From: Terribacillus aidingensis
GTDB taxonomy: Bacteria; Bacillota; Bacilli; Bacillales; Amphibacillaceae
DNA: 64,000 nt
Assembly: GCF_900215625.1 (NCBI RefSeq)
Contig: NZ_OBEK01000003.1
Location: 310,001 to 374,000, forward strand
Direction: 5' to 3'
Under the pieces are notes generated by a model. It did no database searches. It worked only from the letters and a program-made list of their open reading frames with translations, and had not been told where the DNA came from. Shown here in pieces: positions 25,945 through 35,254 of the stretch. A program made the position numbers and the translations under genes. Within the stretch, counting starts at the first letter, position 1. Each line of letters starts with the position of its first letter.

Positions 25945-26865
25945 ATGTTAAAAAAAGAGAAGTCTAGTTTTACTTCCTTAGTTGCTTCATTCAGCAGAGC
26001 ATACCACAGTCAATACGATCAACCGAAAATCTTTAATGATTTCATTGCTAAAGAATTGATAACTCCTAGTGAATACAAGGCAATAAAAACAAACATGATA
26101 CAAGGCGTTCAATTCTTCAACAAAGAGATTGCGGAGAAACTTAAGAATGATGAAGATGAAATTCTTAAATGGATTATACAGACTCAGCTTTCTCCTACTC
26201 CATTGGCCCGAGCTGCTTATTGCGAACAAATACTCCTTCATGAATTAAATTTAGGTGTGAAGCAGTACGTCATATTGGGAGCAGGCTTGGATACGTTTAG
26301 TTTTCGACATCCAGAATTACAGAAAGTACTAGATATTTTTGAAATTGACCACCCTGCTACACAAGCATTTAAAAGAAGACGGCTGACTGAGGTACATTTA
26401 AAGCTGCCACCTAACCTTTATTTCTTTCCTATGGATTTCACGCAGTTGCCTTCAGGTTCCCTCTTAGCAAAGACAGGAATAAATAGATATGAGAAAACAC
26501 TTTTTAGCCTCTTAGGCGTTACGTATTACTTGACGAAAGAAGAGATCGGTAATCTTATAAGTCATTTATTTGCCTATGCACCCGCAGGCAGCTCTATTAT
26601 TTTTGATTATGCTGACGAAAACCTTTTTAGTGAGAAAGGTTACTCCAATCGAGTTAAAAATATGGTGAACATGGCTGCAGCGAGCGGGGAACCAATGAGA
26701 TCTTGTTTTTCCTACCATGAATTGGAGCAAATGTTGGAGAAGTCCAATTTACTTATCTATGAGTATTTATCACCCGCTTGCATCCACAAACGTTTTTTTG
26801 AGAATCGCAGTGACTATTTGTCTGCTTTTGAAACGATCCATTATGTTCATGCTGTAAAGTCATAA
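25945..26865 (+). CDS. yktD: SAM-dependent methyltransferase, YktD/LCM family
   Basis: A 306-residue class I methyltransferase of the leucine-carboxyl/polyketide O-methyltransferase family. The SAM motif is VILGAGLDTFSFRHPELQ (about 97), followed by FEIDHPATQAFKRRRL and LLGVTYYLTKEEI. The N-terminal PLARAAYCEQ segment is typical. The ATG at 25945 has AAAGGAG eight bases upstream; the frame is open to the promoter but that part is leader. It is similar to B. subtilis YktD, whose substrate is not known. Its codons are A/T-rich. Confidence 0.85.
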   Translation: MLKKEKSSFTSLVASFSRAYHSQYDQPKIFNDFIAKELITPSEYKAIKTNMIQGVQFFNKEIAEKLKNDEDEILKWIIQTQLSPTPLARAAYCEQILLHELNLGVKQYVILGAGLDTFSFRHPELQKVLDIFEIDHPATQAFKRRRLTEVHLKLPPNLYFFPMDFTQLPSGSLLAKTGINRYEKTLFSLLGVTYYLTKEEIGNLISHLFAYAPAGSSIIFDYADENLFSEKGYSNRVKNMVNMAAASGEPMRSCFSYHELEQMLEKSNLLIYEYLSPACIHKRFFENRSDYLSAFETIHYVHAVKS

Positions 26866-26912
26866 TCTCTTGGGTTTTCCGAGACACTTAACCATCAAGT
26901 TATCTTTAATAA

Positions 26913-26957
26913 AAATCCAAACGGCGCTGTAATTTAAGCAGCACCGTTTGGATTTTC
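26913..26957. terminator. Shared terminator between yktD-like and EamA genes
   Basis: Arms AAATCCAAACGG and CCGTTTGGATTT, with an inner GCTG/CAGC, and T residues on both sides. Confidence 0.82.
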
Positions 26958-27002
26958 TCTTACAGCAAAAGTGAGATGTTCATTTGATTCACCTCACGTC
27001 AC

Positions 27003-27908
27003 TCATTCGGCCCTCGACTCTGTCTCGTCTTTCATCACATCATACTCACTATTCTGCCGTATCAAAAACAGCAGCACACCAATTAAAGCAATCGCCCCGC
27101 CTGTAAGCTGAAGCCAAGTCAGTTTTTCACCTAACAGCCAAACTGCAAGAAGCGTGGCGCCTACAGGCTCACCTAGCACACTCATGGAGATAACAGTTGT
27201 ATTAACATAGTTTAATAGCAGATTGAAGATGACATGTGCTATTGTCGGGAAAATAGCCAATAGGATGAAGATCTTCCATTCATCAAAGTTATAACCGCGA
27301 ATTGGAACTCCTGCTGCCAGATTATAGATATTCAGCCATACAGCTGCTGATAAGAAGACACAAAAACTGTAGATCCAGTGCGATACTTTCTTTACGTTAT
27401 TTTGTCCGATTAACAAATACGCAACGACAGCTATAACACTGCAGAAAGATAACAAATCTCCGATCAAAACGGTTGATGATTGTAAACCAAAGTCTCCCCA
27501 CCCAACCATCACAACACCTATAATGGAAATACAAATTGTTACGACAACTGTTTTGGATGCTCTCTCTTTATACAGAAGAAATCCCCCAGCCATTGCGACA
27601 ATCGGCTGAAGAGAAAGAATGATGGTAGAGCTCGCCACAGTTGTCAGCTTTAAAGAACTGAACCAAAGTGCAAAATGTGCCGCTAAACAAGCACCTGCCA
27701 AGACGAAAAACACCGCTTCTTTTCCGTCAATCTTCTTGAATTCTCTCCTATTCATCCATACAACGGGCAAAAGAAAAAGGCAGGCCAAGTACATACGGTT
27801 CATACTGAGAATCGTGGCGGGCGCATAAGACCACTTCACGAAAATAGCCGCAAAAGAGATGGCAATAATAGAAATGAATAAAAGAATGGCAACCCGGTTC
27901 GACTGCAT
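27003..27908 (-). CDS. EamA-family (DMT) transporter
   Basis: The 301-residue membrane protein has ten hydrophobic helices in two EamA repeats, with the typical LTTVASSTIILSLQPIVAMAGG at the end of the first repeat and VISMSVLGEPVGATLLAVWLLGE in the second. DMT members export amino acids or other metabolites; the substrate is not predictable. It is convergent with the methyltransferase gene and separated from lipA by about 110 bases. Confidence 0.9.
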   Translation of the reverse strand: MQSNRVAILLFISIIAISFAAIFVKWSYAPATILSMNRMYLACLFLLPVVWMNRREFKKIDGKEAVFFVLAGACLAAHFALWFSSLKLTTVASSTIILSLQPIVAMAGGFLLYKERASKTVVVTICISIIGVVMVGWGDFGLQSSTVLIGDLLSFCSVIAVVAYLLIGQNNVKKVSHWIYSFCVFLSAAVWLNIYNLAAGVPIRGYNFDEWKIFILLAIFPTIAHVIFNLLLNYVNTTVISMSVLGEPVGATLLAVWLLGEKLTWLQLTGGAIALIGVLLFLIRQNSEYDVMKDETESRAE

Positions 27909-28020
27909 AACGAATCCTCCTCACTTCTGATTGGAATATTTGGTTTGTTAGTTAGCTTGATTATTTATTCTGTAATACCTAACATCCCTGTATTTAGGGA
28001 TTGCGTATGTACCAATAGTA

Positions 28021-28049
28021 AAGGAACATGCCGACTAGGCATGTTCCTT
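28021..28049 (-). terminator. Terminator after lipA
   Basis: Arms AAGGAACATGCC and GGCATGTTCCTT with a five-base loop. The minus-strand T run is weak. Confidence 0.75.
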
Positions 28050-28053
28050 TATC

Positions 28054-28977
28054 TTATTGCGCACAGCCGCCAAACTGACGCTGTCTCGCTTCTGAATTCA
28101 CTTGTTCATCTGCGTGATAGGAGGAACGGACCATAGGGCCTGCTTCGCAATGACTGAAGCCTTTTTGCAGCGCAATTTCCTTTAGTTCCGCGAATTCATC
28201 TGGATGATAGTATTTCTGTACTTTCAAGTGCTTGAAAGATGGCTGTAAGTATTGACCAATTGTCATAATATCCACACGGTGTTCCCGCAAATCATCCATG
28301 GCTTGAATGATCTCTTCCTTTGTTTCACCCAAACCAAGCATGATGCTGGATTTGGTCGGCACATCAGGTGCAATCGTTTTTACGCGGTCAAGCAATTCAA
28401 GTGAACGATCGTATGTGGCACGGTGACGAACGGACGGCGTAAGTCGACGCACTGTTTCAATATTATGGTTAAAGATATCCGGCTTGCTATCCATCAATGT
28501 TTTAATGCTTTCATATGTCCCCTTCATATCAGATGGCAATACTTCAACTGTTGTATTTGGCATTTTACGGTGAATTGCCCGTACTGTTTCTGCAAATACT
28601 TCGGATCCTCCATCTTCCAGATCATCACGCGCAACAGCTGTTACGACTGCATGACGCAGTCCCATCTTGGCAACAGAATCAGCAACTCGCTCTGGCTCGG
28701 CCCAATCAAGCTCTGTCGGTTTGCCAGATGTAACGGCACAGAATCGGCAGCCTCTTGTACATATGGAACCTAGAATCATAAATGTCGCCGTTTTCCGTAC
28801 AGACCAGCATTCATAAATATTCGGGCATTTTGCTTCTTCACATACTGTATGTAAGTTCATTTCCCGCATCATTTTCTTTAGATCCATATAATCTTCGTTT
28901 GTATTGAAATCAATCTTCAGCCATTCCGGTTTGCGGAGCATGCCTTCCCGCCGCTCTGCCATTGTTTTTTTTACCAT
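28054..28977 (-). CDS. lipA: Lipoyl synthase
   Basis: Radical SAM enzyme that inserts two sulfurs into octanoyl groups on lipoyl domains. The 307 residues hold the auxiliary cluster cysteines Cys46, Cys51, Cys57 ([12 protein letters not shown]), the radical-SAM CxxxCxxC at Cys73, Cys77 and Cys80, and the C-terminal RSSY motif. A GGAGG site precedes the start. It follows lipM by 12 bases, which together form a lipoate-synthesis pair. Confidence 0.97.
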   Translation of the reverse strand: MVKKTMAERREGMLRKPEWLKIDFNTNEDYMDLKKMMREMNLHTVCEEAKCPNIYECWSVRKTATFMILGSICTRGCRFCAVTSGKPTELDWAEPERVADSVAKMGLRHAVVTAVARDDLEDGGSEVFAETVRAIHRKMPNTTVEVLPSDMKGTYESIKTLMDSKPDIFNHNIETVRRLTPSVRHRATYDRSLELLDRVKTIAPDVPTKSSIMLGLGETKEEIIQAMDDLREHRVDIMTIGQYLQPSFKHLKVQKYYHPDEFAELKEIALQKGFSHCEAGPMVRSSYHADEQVNSEARQRQFGGCAQ

Positions 28978-28989
28978 TTCCGTTCCTCC

Positions 28990-29802
28990 TTAACGTGCAT
29001 ATAAGAATTCTTGATTCTGGTATTTTTCCTTCGCTAGCTGTTCAATTGCTTCTAGTTGATCTGCTGACAGCTCCAGTCTCTCAAACGTCACACCCAGCCC
29101 TTTTTGAAAACCGTCTAAGAACGCAGCGCGTATATCTTCAAGGGTCGTTTCGGGCGGAATAAATTCCTGTAAACTGGCTGCCTTTTTGGCGAAACTTTTG
29201 TACGTACGTTCCTTCACTCGTTCATTCGGATAGATAAATAATTCCAATAGATCCTCCAGATTAAGCCAAATGGGAATTGATCCATGCTGGAGGATGACAC
29301 CTCTCTGCCGTGTCTGAGCACTGCCGGCCGTTTTTCGTCCGTCGACATTGATTTCATACCAAGAAGCTTCCTCGAAACAATTCGCTGTGCCTTTTGGCTT
29401 AGAATCAGCCGGTATAGCAAACTCCGCTTTGATACCAAGATTTGCGAAACCAAGCAGCAGTCCTTCTGATAATACCTTGTATGCCTCTTTAATAGTCGAT
29501 GGCATGCCAGGGTAATCTTCTGAAACAATCATGCTATACGTCAGTTCGTTATGGTGCAGGACAGCCTGTCCGCCAGTCGGACGGCGCACCAACTCAAATC
29601 CTCGCCTTTGGATTTCTTCCAAATCAAATCTCTTTTTCGTCTTTTGAAAATAGCCAATTGAAAAACCACCAGGCTTCCATCCATAAAAACGCAATACCGG
29701 GGCGATCTGTCCCTCTCGGTGCCATTGCATCAGCATGTCATCAGCTGCCATGTTAAAGGCAGGCGAATGATCACCGTCGTCCCAGAAAACCCAATTCTGC
29801 AC
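28990..29802 (-). CDS. lipM: Octanoyl-[ACP]:GcvH octanoyltransferase
   Basis: Moves octanoate from acyl carrier protein to the lipoyl domain of GcvH, the first step of lipoate synthesis in bacilli. The 270 residues show RRPTGGQAVLHHNELTYS (73-90), catalytic Cys142 in NCFEEASWYE and the Lys of DGRKTAGSAQTRQRGVILQHG. This is the LipM pattern, with its Cys in the middle of the protein, not the LipL pattern. It leads the lipM-lipA pair. Confidence 0.93.
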   Translation of the reverse strand: MQNWVFWDDGDHSPAFNMAADDMLMQWHREGQIAPVLRFYGWKPGGFSIGYFQKTKKRFDLEEIQRRGFELVRRPTGGQAVLHHNELTYSMIVSEDYPGMPSTIKEAYKVLSEGLLLGFANLGIKAEFAIPADSKPKGTANCFEEASWYEINVDGRKTAGSAQTRQRGVILQHGSIPIWLNLEDLLELFIYPNERVKERTYKSFAKKAASLQEFIPPETTLEDIRAAFLDGFQKGLGVTFERLELSADQLEAIEQLAKEKYQNQEFLYAR

Positions 29803-30015
29803 ATTGTCACCTTCTTAGTTTAAAAAGTTCAAATAATCTTAACAATTCTCATTTTAGCTCCCGTTAAGCGCGATTCGCAACCGCTTTCTCAAAACCCGAC
29901 TATTATACTAGGATAATTGTATCTTTTCTTCCATGGAAATCTTTATAAGAATGTGAACGTTAATTATACCTGTACTGGCACGGCTTCCTGCGCACAATCT
30001 ATGACCTTATGCATG

Positions 30016-30047
30016 AAAAGACCGTCAATTAAAATTGACGGTCTTTT
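30016..30047 (-). terminator. Terminator of the metI-metC operon
   Basis: Arms AAAAGACCGTCAATT and AATTGACGGTCTTTT with a two-base loop, followed by residues favouring termination on either strand. Confidence 0.88.
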
Positions 30048-30052
30048 CTTCC

Positions 30053-31159
30053 TTACTTGTCTTCCCAAACAATATTCGCAACATCCACAATAAAGCGCAG
30101 CTTATCCCACTGCTGCTCTTCTGTTAGTTTGTTGCCATGATGCGTGGAAGCAAAACCGCATTGCGGACTCAGACAAATTTGATCGAGCGGTACGTATTTT
30201 GCTGCCTCTTCAATACGTTTAATGATATATTCTTTATCTTCCAATTCACCAAATTTTGATGTTACGACGCCTATCACAACTCTTGCTCCTCCTTCTGGAA
30301 TGTAAACAAGCGGTTCAAAGGAGCCAGAGCGCTCATCATCATACTCCAAGAAGAATCCATCTACTTTTTCTTTAGCGAGCAAGTCTTTGGCAATAAGATC
30401 ATAGCTTCCGCCAAACATGTAAGTAGAACGATAGTTTCCGCGGCACAGATGTGTTGTCACTGCCAAATCTTCTGGTTTGCCTTCCAGCACACCATTGATA
30501 ACACGGCGTGCTAGATCAATTAAAAATTCTCGTGAATGATCACCACTTAGTTTTAAATCAGGTGAAGATAATCCCGCGATATATACGTCATCCAGCTGTA
30601 AATAACGGACACCAGCATCATAGAATGCTTGAATTGCGTCACGATAAGCTTGAATTACATCCGCAGCAAAATCCTCGATATCTGGATACACACTGTGATC
30701 ACGAATATCTTCATGGAAGAGCTGGTTCGGACTTGGAATTGTCTGCTTTGCAACGGCACGTCCGTCTACAATTTCATGAAAAATCTTGTAATCTTCTATA
30801 AATGGATGATCTGGATTAAAGGAGACTTTTCCTGTGTTTTTAATATTGTAGCGTTCTGTTTCTTCGCCTTTGAATAGATAGCCTGTGTCCGGAACATATC
30901 CAGTAATACCATTCAAATTTTCCAGGAAGTCAGTGTGCCAGAATCTTCTGCGGAATTCCCCGTCTGTCACAAGCTCCAAACCTACTTCTATCTGTTTATC
31001 AACAATACGCTTAATTTCTGTTGTTTCAATATCGCGAAGTTCTTTCTGGCTGATATCGCCGTCTTTAAACTGCTGTCTCGCTTTGTGCAGGCTTTCCGGG
31101 CGCAGTAAGCTTCCTACGTGATCGGCTCTGAATGGTGCTGTTTTTGTTGTTGTTGTCAT
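30053..31159 (-). CDS. Cobalamin-independent methionine synthase-like protein (YxjG/YxjH type)
   Basis: A 368-residue protein of the short MetE-related family, covering only the C-terminal catalytic barrel. It has RADHVGSLLRPESL at the start, QLDDVYIAGLS near 200 and a zinc set in THLCRGNYRS (near 245) and SPQCGFAS (near 335). B. subtilis YxjG and YxjH are S-box regulated and thought to make methionine from homocysteine with an unusual methyl donor. The ATG at 31159 has GGAGAG upstream. It is the third gene after metI-metC under the SAM riboswitch. Confidence 0.9.
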   Translation of the reverse strand: MTTTTKTAPFRADHVGSLLRPESLHKARQQFKDGDISQKELRDIETTEIKRIVDKQIEVGLELVTDGEFRRRFWHTDFLENLNGITGYVPDTGYLFKGEETERYNIKNTGKVSFNPDHPFIEDYKIFHEIVDGRAVAKQTIPSPNQLFHEDIRDHSVYPDIEDFAADVIQAYRDAIQAFYDAGVRYLQLDDVYIAGLSSPDLKLSGDHSREFLIDLARRVINGVLEGKPEDLAVTTHLCRGNYRSTYMFGGSYDLIAKDLLAKEKVDGFFLEYDDERSGSFEPLVYIPEGGARVVIGVVTSKFGELEDKEYIIKRIEEAAKYVPLDQICLSPQCGFASTHHGNKLTEEQQWDKLRFIVDVANIVWEDK

Positions 31160-31173
31160 GTTCATCTCTCCCA

Positions 31174-32346
31174 TTATGGTTTTATTGTTTCTGTTACTTG
31201 TGCTGCAGCGGCTAAGGCTTGCTGCAGGTCTTCCAGAAGATCCTCTGCATGCTCCAATCCGACGGACAAACGAAGCAGTCCGTCTGTAATGCCTCGTTTC
31301 TTCCGCTCTGCTTCCGGCATCGCAGCATGTGACATGGAAGCTGGATACGATAGAATCGATTCTACTGCCCCAAGACTTACAGCAAAGATAGGAACTTGCA
31401 GCTGTTCCACAAATACCTTTGCATGCTCTCTGCTCGGCAGAACAAAAGATAATACGGCACCATCTCCACAGGCTTGCCCGGTATGTATGTCATGTCCCTG
31501 ATGGTTGGGCAAGCCAGGGTAATACACAGTTTCTACAAGCGGTTGCTCAAGCAGGAAACCTGCAACCCGCTCAGCTGTATTTGATGCTTGATGCAACCTC
31601 GCTCCTAGCGTTTTTATCCCTTGCAGCAGTAAATAGCTGTCCTGGGCACCGAGTATCGCTCCAAAAGTGTTTTGAATAAACGCCAATCGGGAGCCAAGTT
31701 CCTCATCTTTTGTGATTGTCAGACCGGCAATGATGTCACTGTGACCAGACAGAAACTTTGTGGCGCTATGAATCACCACGTCTACACCAAGTGATAAGGG
31801 CTGCTGATACAGCGGCGTCAAAAATGTATTGTCCAAAAAGGTTAAACAGTCATGCTGTCTGGCCAGCTGCACGATGGCACGGATATCTGTCACTTTCAAG
31901 CAAGGATTTGAAGGCGTCTCTAAGTAGATTACTTTCGTATTTGGACGGATGGCTTCTCTTACAGCAGTCAGATCGGTCAAATCAACGAAAGAGTAACTAA
32001 TCTGGAACTTTGGCAGAATTTCACTTACAAACCGGTATGTGCCGCCATACACATCCTCTGTCACAATGACATGATCCCCTGCTGACAGCAGCATGAATGC
32101 CGAAGATATAGCGGCCATGCCGGATGAAAATGCCAAAGCGCGCGTGCCGCCTTCCAGCTCTGCTGCTTTTTGTTCCAATGCTTCCCGAGTCGGATTACCA
32201 GAGCGGCTGTAATCAAAAGGACCGAAATCATCAAAGCTTTCCTGATGAAAAGTAGAAGATAAATAGATTGGCACATTCACCGCGCCAGTGCGCTGTTCTC
32301 TATGTGTTCCGCGTATACACGTTGTTTCTGTTTGCTGTTTATACAT
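31174..32346 (-). CDS. metC: Cystathionine beta-lyase (MetC type)
   Basis: A PLP enzyme of the Cys/Met family that splits cystathionine to homocysteine. The 390 residues show YSRSGNPTREALE (46-58), FSSGMAA near 73 and the PLP lysine Lys197 in IHSATKFLSGHSD. Its position after metI and the MetI-MetC pair organisation match B. subtilis metIC (yjcIJ). The exact reaction (beta-lyase versus gamma-lyase) is assigned from context. Confidence 0.92.
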   Translation of the reverse strand: MYKQQTETTCIRGTHREQRTGAVNVPIYLSSTFHQESFDDFGPFDYSRSGNPTREALEQKAAELEGGTRALAFSSGMAAISSAFMLLSAGDHVIVTEDVYGGTYRFVSEILPKFQISYSFVDLTDLTAVREAIRPNTKVIYLETPSNPCLKVTDIRAIVQLARQHDCLTFLDNTFLTPLYQQPLSLGVDVVIHSATKFLSGHSDIIAGLTITKDEELGSRLAFIQNTFGAILGAQDSYLLLQGIKTLGARLHQASNTAERVAGFLLEQPLVETVYYPGLPNHQGHDIHTGQACGDGAVLSFVLPSREHAKVFVEQLQVPIFAVSLGAVESILSYPASMSHAAMPEAERKKRGITDGLLRLSVGLEHAEDLLEDLQQALAAAAQVTETIKP

Positions 32347-32357
32347 AAGATGACCTC

Positions 32358-33458
32358 CTAATCCAAATTAGCAAAAGCCTGCTGCAAATCAGCAATCAAA
32401 TCTTCTGCATCTTCAATTCCGACTGAGAAACGGAGCAGCCGATCACAAATACCTCTGGCTTCCCTTTCATCAACAGGTATGTCTGCATGCGTCTGTGTGG
32501 TCGGGTAAGTAATAAAGCTTTCCACCCCGCCCAGACTTTCCGCAAATGTAATCACGTTTAAGCTGCGGAGAAACGGATCAATCCAGCTGCCGTTCTGGAC
32601 ACGGAAGGAAAGCATCCCGCCTTTTCCTGCGTACAGCACATCCTTCACTTTTGGTTCTTCTTCGAGATAAGCAGCGATGCGTGCTGCATTGGATTGATGC
32701 TGCCGCATTCTTAGCGGCAGTGTCTTCAAACCTCGAATGAGCAGCCAGGCATCAAGCGGAGACAGTACGGCACCTGCACCATTATGGAGTACCGCCAATC
32801 GATCGGATATTTCTGTTCCTTTGCTGACAACCAATCCTGCGAGCACATCATTATGACCGCCAATGTACTTGGTTGCACTATGAATGACAATGTCAGCCCC
32901 GTCTGCGATTGGCTGCTGCAAATAAGGCGTTAAAAATGTATTGTCGACAACCAGCAGCAGGTTATGGTTCTTCGCTAATTCGCTGTAAGCCGCGATTGAA
33001 AATTCCTGCATAAGCGGATTTGTAGGTGTTTCAAGGAAAATGGCTTTTGTATTTGCTGTAATAGCAGCTGCTGTCTCTTCCACCGTCCGAAATGGAGAAT
33101 AAATCGGCTTTATGTCGTATGCTTCTTCATAGAAATCAAACAGCCGGTATGTGCCGCCGTATATGTCTTCTGGTACAAGAAGTTCATCGCCGCTGCGAAA
33201 CAAAGATAAGACCAATTGAATGGCTGCCATCCCCGAACTGCATGCAAAGGCGCGATCACCTTTCTCCAGCTCAGCAAACCCTTCTTCAAGTACCGTTCTA
33301 GTTGGATTCTTTGTACGTGTATAGTCATAACCCGTTGATTCGCCAATTCCCGGATGTGCATAAGCTGTTGATAAATACAAAGGCGGATTTACTGCTCCTG
33401 TTGTAATGTCACTGCGATTTCCTAATTGTACGAACGCTGTTTCCAAGTTGTTTTTCAT
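32358..33458 (-). CDS. metI: Cystathionine gamma-synthase / O-acetylhomoserine thiolyase (MetI type)
   Basis: A 366-residue PLP enzyme of the Cys/Met family. It joins O-acetylhomoserine with cysteine or sulfide. Features are YTRTKNPTRTVLEEG (46-60), CSSGMAAIQ near 73 and PLP lysine Lys197 in IHSATKYIGGHND. The ATG at 33458 has AAGGGTGAG upstream; the open frame further upstream runs into the riboswitch. It is the first gene after the SAM riboswitch and 11 bases from metC. Confidence 0.94.
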   Translation of the reverse strand: MKNNLETAFVQLGNRSDITTGAVNPPLYLSTAYAHPGIGESTGYDYTRTKNPTRTVLEEGFAELEKGDRAFACSSGMAAIQLVLSLFRSGDELLVPEDIYGGTYRLFDFYEEAYDIKPIYSPFRTVEETAAAITANTKAIFLETPTNPLMQEFSIAAYSELAKNHNLLLVVDNTFLTPYLQQPIADGADIVIHSATKYIGGHNDVLAGLVVSKGTEISDRLAVLHNGAGAVLSPLDAWLLIRGLKTLPLRMRQHQSNAARIAAYLEEEPKVKDVLYAGKGGMLSFRVQNGSWIDPFLRSLNVITFAESLGGVESFITYPTTQTHADIPVDEREARGICDRLLRFSVGIEDAEDLIADLQQAFANLD

Positions 33459-33480
33459 CCTGCTTCTCACCCTTCTAATC

Positions 33481-33637
33481 AAAAAAAGAACCTTCTCCCA
33501 AAAAGGAAGAAGGTTCAGTAATAACCGAATCAGCTTCTTATCTTTAAGGCAGATACCTTTTGGATTTAGCACCGGGTCTCTTCGACTGGTTGCTGAGACA
33601 TCACAGGGCCAATTCCCTCCGTCTCTCTTGATAAGAA
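33481..33637 (-). ncRNA. SAM-I (S-box) riboswitch with terminator, upstream of metI
   Basis: On the minus strand the aptamer (33535-33637) shows P1 arms CTTATC/GATAAG, the conserved GGAGGGAATTGGCCC, P2 arms GAGAC/GTCTC, AGCAACC, GGTGCTAAATCC and a P4 hairpin. A terminator follows at 33481-33516 (GAACCTTCTCC repeat and seven T). High SAM should stop transcription before metI. Confidence 0.96.
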
Positions 33638-33663
33638 ATTATTTAATTTTCAATATTAAAGTT

Positions 33664-33691
33664 ATTCTAACACACAAAAAATAGCAGTCAA
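33664..33691 (-). promoter_or_regulatory. Promoter of the metI-metC operon
   Basis: On the minus strand TTGACT (33691-33686) and TAGAAT (33669-33664) are 16 bases apart, about 27 bases before the aptamer. Confidence 0.75.
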
Positions 33692-33783
33692 TATATTTTT
33701 TAGAATTTTTCTGCTAATCAAACTTTCTTTATTGATATTTTTAGCATTAGTTGGCAATTTCCTAAGTATGTATAAAAAGAGGA

Positions 33784-33812
33784 TTGACAATCTGGAGTTT
33801 TCCGTCTATTCT
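33784..33812 (+). promoter_or_regulatory. Promoter of the M20-Opp operon
   Basis: TTGACA (33784-33789) and TATTCT (33807-33812) are 17 bases apart and end 18 bases before the plus-strand aptamer. Confidence 0.78.
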
Positions 33813-33830
33813 GTTTCTTACAACTGATAT

Positions 33831-33988
33831 TTCTTATCAAGATTGGTGGAGGGAATGGCCCGTCGAAACCAAAGCAGCAGGCTGTTAACACCAGTACTGT
33901 GCTAATTCCAAGTGTGACACACACTGAAGATAAGAAGAGCGGAATTACGACATCATCCCTCCTCTTCTATCTGAAGAGGATTTTTTTT
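33831..33988 (+). ncRNA. SAM-I (S-box) riboswitch with terminator, upstream of the M20-Opp operon
   Basis: The aptamer (33831-33938) has P1 CTTATC/GATAAG, P2 arms TTGGT/ACCAA enclosing GGAGGGAATGGCCC, the AGCAGCAG variant of the P3 core, GTGCTAATTCC and P4 arms AGTGTG/CACACT. A terminator with arms TCCTCTTC/GAAGAGGA and eight T lies at 33960-33988. It places the downstream importer under SAM control. Confidence 0.93.
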
Positions 33989-34045
33989 GAGAACAATCCC
34001 GATTATTTTGATTGGATATATCAAGATTCTTATAGGAGGTAGAGA

Positions 34046-35242
34046 ATGGAAACAAATACAACGACGCTAGCAGATGTACATAACGACTTAGAAACTAATT
34101 TTTCGGAGGTTGTTGAATGGCGACGATATCTCCACCAGCACCCGGAATTAAGTTTCCAAGAAACCGAGACTGCTAAGTTCATTTCTGACAAACTTCAAAG
34201 TTTCGGCTACGAAGACATCAAGACTAATGTCGGCGGGTATGGAATTGTTGCCACGCTGACAGGCAAAACGGAGGGGCCGACAATCGCCTTGCGAGCAGAT
34301 TTTGATGCATTGCCGATTAAGGACGAAAAAGATGTTCCTTACCGTTCTAAAACAAACGGTGTGATGCATGCTTGCGGACATGACGGACATACGGCTGCAC
34401 TCCTCGGAACCGCTAAAGCGCTTTTCAAACAAAGAAACAATCTAAAGGGAAAAGTAATATTTCTATTCCAGCCAGCCGAGGAGGTTCCGCCAGGCGGTGC
34501 AAAAGAGATGATTGAAGATGGTGCACTAGAAGGGGTCGACTATGTGTATGGTGCTCACCTCAATTCTGCTTCGCCGGTAGGAAAAGTTAATGTTGGCGAA
34601 GGCTTCAAGATGGCTGCTGTCGACAAATTTGCGATTACCATTCAAGGAAAGGGCGGTCATGGCGCAGCCCCACAAGAAACGGTAGATCCAATTGTTATTG
34701 GCAGTGATATCGTCAGCGCTCTGCAAAAAATCGTCAGCCGCCGCGTCAGCCCGTTGGAATCAGCGGTCGTCACACTCGGGGTTTTCCAGTCTGGCCAAGC
34801 GTTTAATGTGATCCCAGATACCGCAAGAATTGAGGGTACTGTCCGGACATTTAATGCCGCTATCCGCCAGCAGGTACAAGAGCAGATTGAAGCAATTGTT
34901 GCCGGGATTACAAGCGGCTTTGGCGCAACGTATTCTATTGATTATTTGAACGGTTACCCTGCTCTTTACAACCACCCGGAAGAAACAGCTTTGCTAAAAC
35001 AGCTATTTACGGAAGAATTCGGCGAAGAACAAGTTATACCATTTGAAACAGGCATGGGTGCAGAGGATTTTGCTTATTACTTACAAGAAAAACCGGGCAG
35101 CTTCTTCAAAGTCGGTTCTCGCAACGAAGATACTAGCACGCATTACCCGCATCATCATCCGAAGTTTGACATTGATGAACGCGCTCTGCTCATTACAGAA
35201 AAAGCATTTACAAAAATCGTATTCTCGCTATTGGGAAGCTAA
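34046..35242 (+). CDS. M20-family amidohydrolase (N-acyl amino acid deacylase)
   Basis: A di-metal hydrolase of 398 residues, the HipO/YxeP/AbgB-like branch of the M20 family. Metal-binding residues are visible in MHACGHDGHTAALL (His108, Cys110, His112, Asp113, His115) and FQPAEEVPPGG (Glu145/146); a late His-rich segment is HYPHHHPKFDIDE. Such enzymes remove N-acetyl or other acyl groups from amino acids or split conjugates. It is first behind a SAM riboswitch and 12 bases from the importer genes, so the substrate probably yields methionine, cysteine or another sulfur compound. No signal peptide; cytosolic. Confidence 0.92.
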   Translation: METNTTTLADVHNDLETNFSEVVEWRRYLHQHPELSFQETETAKFISDKLQSFGYEDIKTNVGGYGIVATLTGKTEGPTIALRADFDALPIKDEKDVPYRSKTNGVMHACGHDGHTAALLGTAKALFKQRNNLKGKVIFLFQPAEEVPPGGAKEMIEDGALEGVDYVYGAHLNSASPVGKVNVGEGFKMAAVDKFAITIQGKGGHGAAPQETVDPIVIGSDIVSALQKIVSRRVSPLESAVVTLGVFQSGQAFNVIPDTARIEGTVRTFNAAIRQQVQEQIEAIVAGITSGFGATYSIDYLNGYPALYNHPEETALLKQLFTEEFGEEQVIPFETGMGAEDFAYYLQEKPGSFFKVGSRNEDTSTHYPHHHPKFDIDERALLITEKAFTKIVFSLLGS

Positions 35243-35254
35243 GGAGGAATTAAC

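Noticed and set aside
33825-33990. T-box or cobalamin riboswitch as an alternative for the plus-strand leader
   Set aside because: No T-box sequence (TGGNACCGCG) is present; the P1-P4 pairing and GGAGGGA/GTGCTAATTCC blocks fit the S-box fully.
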